A DNA stretch of 64,000 nucleotides from Proteles cristata cristata (lineage: Eukaryota > Chordata > Mammalia > Carnivora > Hyaenidae): NCBI GenBank assembly GCA_017311185.1, contig JAESUZ010001746.1, positions 310,001-374,000 on the forward strand, written 5' to 3'. Made by a program: the position numbers and the translations under genes. This document shows, one piece after another, positions 35,617 through 46,390 of this stretch (position 1 is the stretch's first letter; every line of letters begins with the position of its first letter). The notes beneath the pieces were generated by a model. The model did no database searches. It saw only the letters and a program-made list of their open reading frames with translations, and was not told the origin of the DNA.

Positions 35617-35741
35617 TGGGGTGCATGGGTGACTGGGTCAGTTAACCATCTGACTCTTGCCTTTGGGTCATACCATAAACTCACGATTCCTGAGTTCGAG
35701 TCCTGCATAGGGTTCCAGGCTGACAATGTGGAGCCTGCTTG

Positions 35742-35785
<44 letters not shown>

Positions 35786-35869
35786 TTCTCTCTCTTTCGA
35801 CCCTCTCCTGCTCATGGTCTCTATCTCTCATCCGAAATAAAAAAATAAACAAAAAAATTTTAAAAAAAG
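35617..35869 (+). mobile_element. CAN-SINE with expanded (CT)n
   Basis: A full-length but diverged copy. The (CT)n block at 35748-35800 is expanded. TSD GAAAATCTATGAAAC (35602-35616) versus GAAAATCTATGGAAC (35870-35884). The longest open frame of the window (127 codons, minus strand) runs through this simple sequence and is not a gene. Confidence 0.95.
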
Positions 35870-36091
35870 GAAAATCTATGGAACCAAGTAACAGTGAAAT
35901 TCTAGATATTAAACGGGTTCAAAATTAAGTTAAAGAAGGTTCTTGATGTTCATATCTTATATTCTATCTTAGAGAGTGTAACAGCACACCTTCAATATCA
36001 AACTTAATAATAAAAAAAAAGTTGTACCTAAATCACTTAATAGAGAAAAAGAGAAAATAACAATTAGTAAATGATAAAGAAAGAACTTTAA

Positions 36092-36307
36092 TTTATTCTT
36101 TTTAATTTTTTAATGTTTTATTTATTTATGAGAGAGAGAGATGGCATGAGCACAGGAGGGTCAGAGAGAGAGGGAGACACAGAATCAGAAGCAGGCTCCG
36201 GGCTCTGAGCTAGCTGTCAGCACAGAGCCTGACGCAGGGCTCAAACCATGAGATCATGACTTGAACCGACGTCAGAAGCTCAACCGACTGAGCTACCCAG
36301 GCGCCCC
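36092..36307 (-). mobile_element. CAN-SINE (first of three in a row)
   Basis: An antisense copy ending CTACCCAGGCGCCCC. TSD AAAGAAAGAACTTTA (36077-36091) versus AGAAAAAGAACTTT (36311-36324). It lacks part of the B-box complement. Confidence 0.95.
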
Positions 36308-36335
36308 ATGAGAAAAAGAACTTTGAAAATTGTGA

Positions 36336-36562
36336 CTTTTTTTAAATTTTTTAATGCTTTATTTATTTCTAGGAGAGAGAGAGAGAGACAGCGTGAGCAG
36401 GGGAGAGTCAGAGAGATAGGGAGTCACAGACTCTGAAACAGGCTCCAGGCTCTGAGCTGGCAGTCAGCACAGAGCCCGACGCGGGGCTCGAACCCACGAA
36501 CCGCGAGATCATGACCTAAGCGAAAGTCGGACGCTTAACCAACTAAGCCACCCAGACGCCCC
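36336..36562 (-). mobile_element. CAN-SINE, young subtype (second of three)
   Basis: A near-consensus antisense copy. A 12-bp TSD (TGAAAATTGTGA) lies at 36324-36335 and 36563-36574. It starts within 30 bp of the preceding copy's head. Confidence 0.97.
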
Positions 36563-36674
36563 TGAAAATTGTGAATTTAAAGCTGTTTTAAATTATTTTG
36601 TGTGAAGGAATAGACAAATTTTGTCAAAAAAAAGTACTGAAAGAATAAAGAGCTCTTAAAAATGTAAAGAAAAA

Positions 36675-36891
36675 TTTTTTTAAAAATATTTTTATTCATT
36701 TCTAGGAGAGAGAGAGACAGCGCGAGCAGGGGAGGGTCAGAGAGAGAGGGAGACACAGACTCTGAACTAGGCTCCAGGCTCTGAGCTGGCTGTCAGCACA
36801 GAGCCTGACGCGGGGCTCGAATCCACGAACTGCGAGATCATGACCCAAGCGTAAGTCGGACGCTTAACCGACTAAGCCACCCAGGTGCCCC
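36675..36891 (-). mobile_element. CAN-SINE, young subtype (third of three)
   Basis: An antisense copy. A 16-bp TSD (AAAAATGTAAAGAAAA) lies at 36658-36673 and 36893-36908. The A-box complement region reads CCCAAGCGTAAGTCGG, a variant of the young type. Confidence 0.97.
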
Positions 36892-36908
36892 AAAAAATGT
36901 AAAGAAAA

Positions 36909-37238
36909 TTAAAGTGACATTTATATAAAAAATTAACATGACAGAAAATTATGAATTACTATAATCTTATGCATTTAAAAACATTATTTTAACTCATCAA
37001 TTTTGACAAATTTTAGAAAAAAAATCACTTACTAATTTTGACCCAGAACTTCAATTAAACTTGAATATTCCTAGAAAGTTTTTAAAATGTAAACAATAGT
37101 AACTTTCATAAAATCAAAACATTTAACCCAGACGGTGTTATGGGCATATTTTGTAACATGATTAATTCTGGCCTTTAATTTCTGTATTGTGCATTTTGAA
37201 TTTGTATTCTGTAAAATTGGTAATCAAAGTCATTTATA
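36909..37238. other. AT-rich unassigned sequence
   Basis: Part of 37075-37160 closely resembles 35020-35100 (GTAACATGATTAATTC versus GTAACATGGCTATTTC, with shared AATAGTAAGTTTCATAAAATC-type sequence), so these are two related copies about 2 kb apart. Confidence 0.55.
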
Positions 37239-37239
37239 G

Positions 37240-37440
37240 AAGCACCTGGGTGGCTGCGTCAGTTAAGTGTCCAAGTCTGGGGTTGAGCTCGGGTCATGAT
37301 CTCATGGTTTTGTGGGTCTGAGGCCTGTGTAGGGCTTTGCACTGACAGTGTTGAGCCTGCTTGGGATTCTCTCCGTCTCTCTCTGCTTCACGCATTCTGG
37401 TGCTATCTCTGCCTTCCTCAAAATAAATAAATAAACCTAA
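37240..37440 (+). mobile_element. CAN-SINE, diverged
   Basis: AAGCACCTGGGTGGCTGCGT head, GCTCGGGTCATGATCTCAT, TTGCACTGACAGTGTTGAGC, reduced CT region and CAAAATAAATAAATAAACC tail. A probable imperfect TSD is AAGTCATTTATAG at 37227-37239 versus AAATCATCTATGA just after the tail. Confidence 0.92.
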
Positions 37441-39867
37441 AAAATCATCTATGAACAATTTACAGAATATGATTCTGAGAAAGGGCTTGAGGGAGCTTTC
37501 TGAAGAGATGGTAATGATTTATCTCTGGCAGATGTGCCAATTACACAACATATGCATTACGCGAAAGTCTCATGAATGATACACCCATGGTTTGCACATA
37601 TCACTGGATATAAGTTTTACCAAAAAAAAAAAAAAATCATACAAGTAATACTGAATTCTAGCAGCTGATGTGCTTGCTGAACTCTTTAAGGTTGAAGTAG
37701 ATTTATGTCTGCAATTTTTTTAAATGCATCAGAAAAATAAAATCCATTGGCAAGTGAATAGAGTATAAGTAGACAGATAGATATGTTAATTCTAAAATCT
37801 AGAGGGTAAGTATATGGGTATATATATCCTTTGACTTGTATGATTAAAATTTTTTATAATAAAATACTATGAAACTGAAAGGGCATACATTATCTTTCCA
37901 GCTACTGTTAGAATTAGACTGCTTATAAGAAACAGAGTGATAATTCCAATGTTTGATCTTTTTTAAATATCTACAGCAAAGGACTGTGTTCCTAACTACA
38001 CATGTGTGGAGAGCATATTAAGTTGATCAATCTTTACAAGGACTTAAGAGTAAAACATCTATTTCTAGGTAGTCACCTTTACTGGAATTCTCTACTGAGA
38101 GAGAGAGCAGTTTTTTTCCCCATGCTTTAGAAAAATGTTATTTTCTACTACATATTAATCAAAATACATAAATAATTTAAAAAATTCAGAAATGTCAAAA
38201 TTTAGGCAGTCAGTTGTCATTAAGTCACCATGGGATACTTCAACTTTTAGAGGTATTTCAAAACTAAAAGATTTCCTCACTAAACTAAACGATTGCCTTT
38301 CATTGACATCATCTAATATTTACTTCTCTTCTGTTTATTCCCTCATAGACTTTAGAGAAAAATATCACCTTAACTTCTTTTCTTTTCCTCAAGCATTAAT
38401 GGAAAATTACCCGGTTGATCTATTAGATTTCCCTCTGTAATTAGTAACCTCTTATCACTGCTCCCTCCTCTCTTATTTTCTGAATAAAATTGGAAAAATA
38501 AGGTAGGATTGATAGAATAAGTATAATACTCGGTTGATATATGTGTGTAGAAACAAGTCGGAAAACCCTCTATAGCACACGTAAAATCACATATCTGACC
38601 TAGGATTCTGTGGAAAGAAAAAATTAAATGAGTCCTAATTAAACCTAGCACCAGGCTTAGTAAACCTAATGTTTATTTTTCATTAGAAATTGGAAGAGCA
38701 CACTCCTGGGAGTAGAGTGTTTTAAAGGAAAATTCTTGGCTTCATGTTAATTAAAAATCAGAACTAACCTCAAACTGAGTAAAGAAATAGCAATTGCTTT
38801 TTTTAGCACAGCAAAGCACCAGAAAGAGGTTCATGGCATTTAATTGCTATGTGTGAACTTGAAGTTAATAGTATTTCATTCTGATAATTTATTACTCTGC
38901 ACTAAAAAAGCCTCATCACTATTTGTTGCCTACTGAGTTTGAGTATTAAAATGTTTTTTTAGATGACAAATCTCTGTTCTTATTTTGTTTTACCTTAATT
39001 AATTTTAAATAAAATAATAAAACACATTTTCCTAAACGTGTGGGTTCAAATTTATATAAACAATTTCTTTCCAAAATTATAAATTTGTGTATTTTAAATT
39101 ATCACTTTTCTCATGCTGAAATTCTTGTCCTTGAAATACTAAAGTCCATTTCAATACATGTTCATGTAGGAATTAGTAAAATAATTTTGGTATATTCTTT
39201 ACTGGAAATAATGTGGTTATATTGAAAACTTTGAAAAAAGAAAAATACAGCTTTAGTATAAAAATATTTCATTATGTAACTTTCAAATAATTTTGTAAAA
39301 GTCATCTAAGTATACTATATAGAGAATACATTTCTGTTCCCAAACCAGAATGTTTACAGAACTGTATCTAATGTATGTTTATATGTTAGATATTTTGTCA
39401 AATATTTTTAAAAATTATCACACACACACAATATTCAAAATGCAAACATGTCTCTATTTATGGAATAAAACAATGGATGAATGAAACAAAATCCCTTAAG
39501 TATGTAGCTGCCTGTTTCAGAAACAAAACAAGCTATTTTGAAGTAGTAAACTAAAATAAATTTTACAAAATATACCCCAGAAATGACAACTGACTTTCCA
39601 GACTAGAGGTTTAAAAAACACAACCTGTTACAGATGTCATATTTGCTGAAGTATTACATTAATTAAATAAATAATATAGAAAACATGCATTAAAAATACA
39701 AAAATATTAGAACAGTGAACATAAAGTCCTAAATTAGGACTCAGATTTTAAGGCTAAGATATTAAAAGGTGACTATGCTTGGAAACAGCAAAATTTCCAA
39801 ATTTTTTATTGATATTCAGTGAAGAACCAGTAAAATTTGAAGATTCTATACACAATAAGATTACATT
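37441..39867. other. Long gene-free AT-rich stretch
   Basis: About 2.4 kb with no SINE, recognisable L1 or gene. Frames of 82 and 93 codons overlap on opposite strands at 38192-38651 and show no domain or codon signal. The SINE-free length is notable in this window. Confidence 0.55.
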
Positions 39868-39882
39868 GAAAATGCTAAAATA

Positions 39883-40080
39883 GGGGCGCCTGGGTGGCTT
39901 AGTCGGTTAAGCGTCCGACTTTCGCTTAGGTCATGATCTCGCGGTTCGTGGGTTCGAGCCCCGCGTCGGGCTCTGTGCTGACTGCCAGCTCAGAGCCTGG
40001 AGCCTGTTTCAGTCTGTGACTCCTCTCTCTCTGACCCTCCCCTGCTCACGCGCTCTCTCTCTCTCTCTCTCTCTCTCCTA
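39883..40080 (+). mobile_element. CAN-SINE, young subtype, lacking its A-tail
   Basis: A near-perfect copy from GGGGCGCCTGGGTGGCTTAG through TTTCGCTTAGG, B box GGTTCGAGCCC and the CT block, ending CTCTCCTA. The normal AAATAAATAAAAACATT tail is absent and the right TSD follows at once. A perfect 15-bp TSD (GAAAATGCTAAAATA) lies at 39868-39882 and 40081-40095. Confidence 0.98.
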
Positions 40081-40095
40081 GAAAATGCTAAAATA

Positions 40096-40328
40096 AATTT
40101 TTTTTAATGTTTTCTTTATTTCTGAGAGAGAGAGAGAGACAACATGAACAAGGGAGGGTCAGAGAGACAGAGAGAGAGAGACAGACAGACAGACAGAATC
40201 TGAAACAGGCTCCAGGCTCTGAGCTAGCTCTCAGCACAGAGCCCAGCATGGGGCTTGAACCCACAAACTGTGAGATCATGACCTGAGCTGAAGTCAGACG
40301 CTTAATCTACTCAGCCACCCAGCCACCT
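40096..40328 (-). mobile_element. CAN-SINE, opposite orientation to its neighbour
   Basis: An antisense copy of moderate age with (GACA)n near 40180-40196. TSD CTAAAATAAATTT (40088-40100) versus CTAAAACAAAATT (40329-40341), which overlaps the right TSD of the neighbouring SINE. The two copies lie tail to tail. Confidence 0.95.
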
Positions 40329-40341
40329 CTAAAACAAAATT

Positions 40342-40814
40342 ATTTTAACTATAAGGGTAATATATAATCATTACATCAATTTATACAGTACCAAAGAATG
40401 TGTAAGGTAATAAAAATAAAACCCACAAATCCCCAAGGGCTAGGGAGGAATGTTAAAATAGTAAAGCACTCTAATGATTTCAGTTGTGTTCCATTTGGAG
40501 GAATAGGAATTAACAAAATAGATTTAAGAGATTCTAGTACCCTACTGAATGCATGCCTCTTAAACAAAATGTGGGTAAATACTGAAATTCAATTTTTACG
40601 GTATAATTTTACCATATACAATGCAGGTCAAATTTCAGTCTGGTACCATTTTGCATACTCTCATCTAAATTTAAAATAAATATTAAAGACCAACAGCCCA
40701 GAAGAACATTAGCTCAGATGGCACAGTATTTCACAGACAAATATATGTAATCACCTTTTGAATATATGAAAATATGGTCAGATTTCTTCTAAAACTGGAA
40801 CTCTAAATCACAGT
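40342..40814. other. AT-rich unassigned sequence
   Basis: Overlapping 63- and 93-codon frames on opposite strands at 40376-40679 have no support as genes. Confidence 0.45.
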
Positions 40815-40925
40815 TACAATGAGATATCTTTTTATAATTTACTGGTTGGCAAAATGTGTACATTTGATAACTGTCTATTGTGAGGCGGTGAAGAAATTGC
40901 CAATTGTTGAAAATACTAATGGTTT
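40815..40925 (+). mobile_element. Possible old L1 ORF2 fragment
   Basis: ACAATGAGATATCTTTTTAT, ACTGGTTGGCAAAATGTG and a GGCGGTGAAGAAATTG-like stretch resemble a conserved block near the end of old L1 ORF2. It is short and diverged. Confidence 0.4.
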
Positions 40926-42469
40926 CATTTCTATGGAAAGAAAACAATTATACTTCTTATAAAATTACTGACTTTCAAGTTTGGGATTTTAACAAAACAC
41001 TTCCTGAAGCAAGAATTAAGTGCTGATTCTCATTTGATGGTTACAAATGTACAACACTAAGAATGAAGAGAAACGAGAAGGGTAGAGAGAAGGAGAAAGG
41101 GGGGCGTCAATACAATACTTGGATAGACTCTCCCTGTGCAGAGTCAAGAGGAGCCCTACTGTTCAGCTGAGAAGGATGTCTTCAATCGCGTGCTCAGGAA
41201 CTATATCTCAAATCAGTCCACAGGATGTAGAGGAAAAGAAAGGTTTATCAATGTGGCTCTTTCGTCTCTCCTAATTCCCATGGGTAAGATTCATCCTTCA
41301 CAAAAATTAACTCTCCTGCCATTTGAAGTATTATTTAACCTCTTTGCTCAGCAAGCCACAGGGCAGTTCCACCTCCTTTAATGTTTCCTTCAGAAAACAA
41401 AACCTTGGGGGCATCTTCTGGTTGTCTTGGCTACAGGGAAGCTATGGGGTTCAGAATCGGTGGGCCACCAGAGTCCATAAGCTCTGGACTGTGAGATCAG
41501 CTAAAGCAGAGCACAAAACAAAGGGTTAATGAAGGAAATGTGAATCTGAAGAGGCACATTAAAAATTGTTGATAATATACACTATTTGCACCACTCAGGT
41601 CCTAATATTTGTCCACATTATAACTAGCTCCCACAGTAAAACTAAGATCAGTATTTTTTTTTTTTTAAGTACACCCTTTCTGGATAGGTTAGATGTGCAT
41701 CCAGTCAGTCACAGAATCTTTTTCAGGGTGGTTGTAATTCACAATCACCTGGAAAACTTACAAGTTGTTGGGAAATAGTAGCACAGTCTTTGCTGCCTCA
41801 GGTGGTTCCAAGACTATAGTGGATATTTCTCATCCCTCCTGCACTAAACTAAGTTACATATCCCTCGTCTTTTACCAACTCTTTGGCTGGTTTAGATTGT
41901 TGCTTGATGGAAAGACTGAGAGCTTTCAATCTCCAAAGAGTCTAAACTCTTTATTTCCTAACAATGTCTTGGATTTTTATTTTTATGCTACCCAGTGACA
42001 GTTTAGTGCTTAACTAGAAAACACTAAAAGACCCAATTCTCTGGATTCCAGAGTATCCTCCTGACCCTTTTTATACAATAGCAACCTTAGTTTTTACATG
42101 GTGATAAGGATTGAGTATTATAAACAGCAAACTATATTTTCTTTGTCTGCTTTGTCCTCCCATCATATAGAACCCAATGTAGCCAAATGTTGCACATCTT
42201 CCAGATAAAAGAATCACTATGTCCTCTAATGAAGTGTTCCCTGCCTGTCATGAACAGTTCTTGTATCCCTGCAGATTCCAAGTTCTTGAGAAGGGGAAGC
42301 CCGAATGCCATAAATGGATAACTGGGTTTGATAGTGAGATACATTGATAATTCCTTCACTGGTTCAGTGAACCATGCATAATAGCTATTGGAGACACAAT
42401 ATAGCATAATGATTTTCAGTTCAACGCGTCTATAATACTGAGAAACAGTCCAACACCAGGATATACCAC
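40926..42469. other. Unassigned sequence of moderate complexity
   Basis: About 1.5 kb with several frames of 68-114 codons (41136-41381, 41323-41529, 41765-41998 plus; 42132-42476 minus). None shows a domain I recognise. The 42150-42420 part has LTR-like composition and could be an ancient ERVL-type LTR. Confidence 0.45.
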
Positions 42470-42840
42470 TGTTCACTTACCCATTCACCTATTGAAGGAT
42501 AGTTTGGTTGTTTCCAAACTTCGACAGTTATGGATAAAACTGCTACAAACATTCTAGTGCAGTTTTTTACATGCACATGTTTTCAACTGCTTTAGGTAAA
42601 CACCATGGAGAATGGTTGCTAGATTGTATGGTAAGATTATTTAGTTTTATAAGAAACCATCAAACTGCCCATACCATTTTGAATTCTCAGAAGCAATAAT
42701 AAGAGTTTTTGCTTCATATCCACAACAGTATTTGGTGCCACTGGTGTTCTGGACTTAGGTTATTCTAATCAATGTGTGGTGGTATCTTATTGTTATTTTA
42801 ATTTGCATTCTCATAATGATATATGATGTGCAGCATCTCA
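42470..42840 (-). mobile_element. L1 ORF2 3' end, antisense
   Basis: Complement motifs in order: ACCTATTGAAGGATAGTTTG, GGATAAAACTGCTACAAAC, ATGGTAAGATTATTTAGTTT, ATCAAACTGCCCATACCATT, TTGTTATTTTAATTTGCATT. It is diverged and non-functional. Confidence 0.8.
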
Positions 42841-44292
42841 GATATTTTAAAAATACAATGATATAGATACAACAGAAATGTTATTTCAATGGTTTTTTAA
42901 AGGCTTCCTTTTTGGGGAAAAATGTAATTGACTAAAAACCCATGAATTTTAACTGGTTCATGAAATGGATCTTAGAAGATCTAGATACAGTCACAAATAA
43001 TAGACTAAATCTACAAAATAAACCCACAATTATTGGACAGCCCTGGCAGCTTATAAAAGAAGAGTGAATTCTTTTCTTATGAGGAAGGATCCATATAAAT
43101 CATATGCAAAATCTATTCATATAGAGCCACCTTACTTGTAATTCAAGGCAATAACTAAAACATATGAGATGGTTCGATTCATAAAAAGTCATTAAGAATG
43201 CTACAGAATGTTTGCTAAATTCCAAGTGTAAATATATTATCTTTTTAATTTTAGCATTATGAACATAAATATTGAATACAACATAAGCTTTAGCACACAA
43301 AGAATTACTTTTATCTTATTACTGAATGTGTCTATATGAAATAAAAGATTATCTGATGATACCAGACAAGTAACAAATACCTATACTTAATTCAAAATGT
43401 TATTGATGAAAATCATGATGTTAAACAAAAATAAATGAATTTAATTTCACACACCACAAAAAATTTTCAATTCATCATTGTTAATAATTTTATAATTTAG
43501 AGTTGTTGCATAAATACTAAAACTGAAGTCCTTATCTATCAATATAAATTCCTTTTGTTATACATGAAGTTCAGGCCAAATGCCTCAAATATTTGAGTGC
43601 ATTCAATCAGTACAGGAAAGTGCATAAGTCTTTCTAAGGAGATAAATTTAAAATTAATTTATGGCAACTCAAAAGAGAAACTATACAAAATCCAACTGAA
43701 CCTGGAAACATTGCTGATCCAAAATGATAGATTATAATACATCCAGCTGACAGTGCAGAATCCAAATCATCATGAATAAATATATTATAAGGAGAGCCTT
43801 GAACAGCTTAATAAAACCCTGTAAATCACTCCTCAACTCGATCTACTATGTCAGCAACAGCACAGATACACACCCTGGTAAGTGTGATCAAGCTTAAATT
43901 CTGATGATGAGAAAAAGATTAAATAAGATTTGAAACCATAGTACTTAGATTTCTTTGTGGAACATTTTGGAGCCACATTTATATAAACACATAATTATTT
44001 CTCCTCTTTATAATAATAATGTACATGTAAATTTTCACGTTCAGTTGCTTATTAGTTTAAGGGTATTTTCATCAGAATTTCTAAATATGTATGTGTTTAT
44101 AATCTATGGATAATTTGTATGTTTATTTACATACGAGTTTGATGAGATAATTTTGGAGGCTGGTGATTATAAGCCTAAATCACCAAGGAAGACTTAGATA
44201 AGCATCTGCACATTTGTAGAATAAATGTTTGAATTAATTACTTAATAAAGTCATAAATATAAAAAAGCAGAAATTATTTTGCAGAGAATTTT
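42841..44292. other. AT-rich gene-free stretch
   Basis: About 1.45 kb with no repeat or gene recognised. Confidence 0.5.
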
Positions 44293-44308
44293 TCAGCTCT
44301 AATTTTTT

Positions 44309-44522
44309 TTTAAAATATTTTTATTTATTTCTAGGAGAGAGAGAGAGACAGCGTGAGCAGGGCAGGGTCAGAGAGAGAGGGAGATACAGACTCTGAAATA
44401 GGCTCCTGGCTCCGAGCTGGCAGTCAGCACAGAGCCCGACGCGGGGCTCGAACCCACGAACCGCGAGATCATGACCTAAGCGAAAGTCGGACGCTTAACC
44501 GACTAAGCCACCCAGGTGCTCC
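44309..44522 (-). mobile_element. CAN-SINE, young subtype
   Basis: A near-consensus antisense copy. A perfect 16-bp TSD (TCAGCTCTAATTTTTT) lies at 44293-44308 and 44523-44538. Confidence 0.98.
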
Positions 44523-44813
44523 TCAGCTCTAATTTTTTAAAAGCACGTGTTATTCAGAAACTTTGAATAATATACACAAACACCTAGTTTTATTTCCATT
44601 TCTGCCTCCTTTTAAATTCACTATTTTTAATGGACATCTCAGATCACCTACAATATAGGCAGCCCTGAGGTCTTGTCCTCATTCTTTTTTCAACCGGAAT
44701 ACTTTAATTTTTATCTATATCTAAATTATACTTGGACTCCTTAAAAGAGTCCATTTTAAAAATGGTTTCCCCCTTTCAGCACTAAAAAGAAATGGGCTAT
44801 CAAGTCATGAAAA

Positions 44814-45335
44814 TGAGGAGGGAAGGGAGACCCAGGAGGTAAGCTGACCAAAGTAAGCCATTTTGGTTTTATGCTAACCCTCAACTTAAAAGTCAGCGGG
44901 TCATAAAAAGAGTCACAAGATCTGACTCACAAAAGACACAAGACTCCATTGCCCCTGCAGTAAAAGCCATGAAGTCTGGACATTCTTAAAATCGCCTTCT
45001 GTGGGTAGTTTCATCCTGGGACAAAGGATAAAATAACTACCCAATGCAAATGATAAACCCAAAGATAGAGAGTGAGCTCCTTTCTATAATGTTAGGTAAT
45101 TTTAAAAACTTATAAAATCCTTCATTATAGACGAAGAAAGGGGGCACTCTTCCCCAGCTAGGAGGAGAGACTGCTACTTTGTAAAGGAGCCCCTTTCTTA
45201 CTTCTATACTTAATGCATCTGTATCCCTTTCTCCAATGGTTTGCTCTTGAATTCTTTCTTATGCAAAGCCAAGAACCCTCTTGGCAAGGGGTCTGAGGGT
45301 CCTCCATTTCAGGGCCTTGCCCATCCTCTGTATCA
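44814..45335 (+). mobile_element. Solo LTR of a class I (gammaretrovirus-like) ERV
   Basis: A 522-bp unit begins TGAGGAGGGAAGG and ends CCTCTGTATCA (TG...CA), flanked by a 4-bp duplication AAAA (44810-44813 and 45336-45339). A TATAAAA box is at 45111-45117. The U5-like end contains TTGCTCTTGAATTCTTTC and GCAAAGCCAAGAACCCTC, as in many class I ERV LTRs. No internal viral genes are present, consistent with LTR-LTR recombination. Strand is inferred from TATA and U5 order. Confidence 0.8.
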
Positions 45336-45349
45336 AAAAGACCAGGGAG

Positions 45350-45579
45350 TTGTTTCTTGAGTGGCTCAGGTCACAATCTTCTGATTCACGGGTTCAAGCT
45401 CCGTGTGAGGCTCTGTGGTGACAGCTCAGAGCCTGGAGCTTGCTTCGGATTCTGTGTCTCCCTCTCTCTGTGCCCCCTCCCTGCTCACTCTTTGTCTCTC
45501 TCTCTCTCTCAAAAATAATATATATAATAATTAATATATATTATTACATATTATATATATTAAACAAAATTTAATTTAA
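45350..45579 (+). mobile_element. CAN-SINE at the right edge of the solo LTR
   Basis: GAGTGGCTCAGGTCACAATC shows an internal deletion joining two CTCAGs and removing part of the A-box region. The rest runs to CAAAAATAATATATATAAT. The tail is an AT tract at 45517-45575. An imperfect 14-bp TSD (AAAAGACCAGGGAG / AAAAGACACGGAGG, 45336-45349 and 45580-45593) contains the LTR's own AAAA duplication, so the SINE came later. Confidence 0.88.
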
Positions 45580-45958
45580 AAAAGACACGGAGGGATCTAA
45601 AATGCGTATTAAGTGAAGGAAGCCATTCTGAAAAGGCTACCTTCCAATTATATAACATTCTGGGAAAGTCAAAAACTATGAGGACAATAAAAGATCTGTG
45701 GTTGTCAGAGGTTAGGGATGGATGGATAGGAAGAGCACAGGGGATTTTTAGGGCAGTGGATATAGTCTGTATGATACCACAATGATAGATACATATCAAG
45801 CCCATAGAATTTATGGGTTTACCCATATTTATTTATGCATACCATAGAATGTACATCAAGAGGAAACCCTAATGAAAACCATGGACTTTGGGTGATAAAG
45901 ATGTACTCTATAGGTTCATTGGTTGTAACAAATCATGCCACTTTCGTGAGTTATGCTG

Positions 45959-46264
45959 ATCAATATCTCTTCCTTCCCCCCACATGATCTTCTAAAACAG
46001 CTCCAGATTTGGAGAAAGCAATTAGCCATCCACTCAGCAAGACTTGCAGCTGCATGCATCTCTGCTCAGATCTCAGCCCTGCAAGTTTGCCTTTGGACAG
46101 GATGGGAAACAAACTTCCTGTCCCATTTCTTTGTAGCTGTGGCTGTGGGATCCCATGTATACTGCTAGGGGGCAGGGCTAGGGGTCCCAGCTCCTCCCTT
46201 CTCTGGTTGCACTAGAAAACAATAGTGCTTGATGACTCAGCAGGACCCCCTAAGACTTGTTACA
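45959..46264. other. Unassigned insert of about 300 bp inside L1
   Basis: This block is absent from the L1 3' UTR as I know it and is more GC-rich than its surroundings. It has overlapping frames of 71 and 68 codons and no family I recognise. Edges are approximate; a short LTR or other non-autonomous element is possible. Confidence 0.5.
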
Positions 46265-46390
46265 CTGATAAGGGGGTAGGCTATGCATGTGTATCTACAG
46301 TGGGTATATACAGAGTCTCTATATCTTAATCTCAATTTTGCTGTGAACCTAAGCTTCTCTAAATAATACAGTCTACTAAAAATAACAATA

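Larger units (their letters stand above)
44781..46390 (+). mobile_element. Old L1 3' UTR, sense, split by LTR, SINE and another insert
   Basis: L1 pieces are 44781-44809 (AAGAAATGGGCTATCAAGTC), 45581-45958 (GGCTACCTTCCAATTATATA, GATCTGTGGTTGTCAGAGGT, AACCATGGACTTTGGGTGAT) and 46265-46390 (GGGGGTAGGCTATGCATGTG, CTCAATTTTGCTGTGAACCT, then a TCTACTAAAA end). They read as one continuous 3' UTR once the inserts are removed. Confidence 0.82.

Noticed and set aside
35469..35852. 127-codon minus-strand open frame, the longest in the window
   Set aside because: It runs through the (GA)n and tail of a SINE, giving alternating Arg-Glu residues. The frame is open because the simple repeat lacks stops. 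No domain is present.
36092..36891. Regularly spaced repeats as a CRISPR-like or satellite array
   Set aside because: The units are about 215-bp SINEs, each with a different TSD, and the host is a mammal. They are independent insertions.
42132..42476. 114-codon minus frame as a possible exon or small gene
   Set aside because: No recognisable domain, no convincing splice sites or start context, and its far end overlaps antisense L1 sequence.
44814..45335. Remnant of a full endogenous provirus with genes
   Set aside because: Only one LTR is present and L1 sequence resumes directly after it and the SINE. No gag, pol or env sequence is visible.
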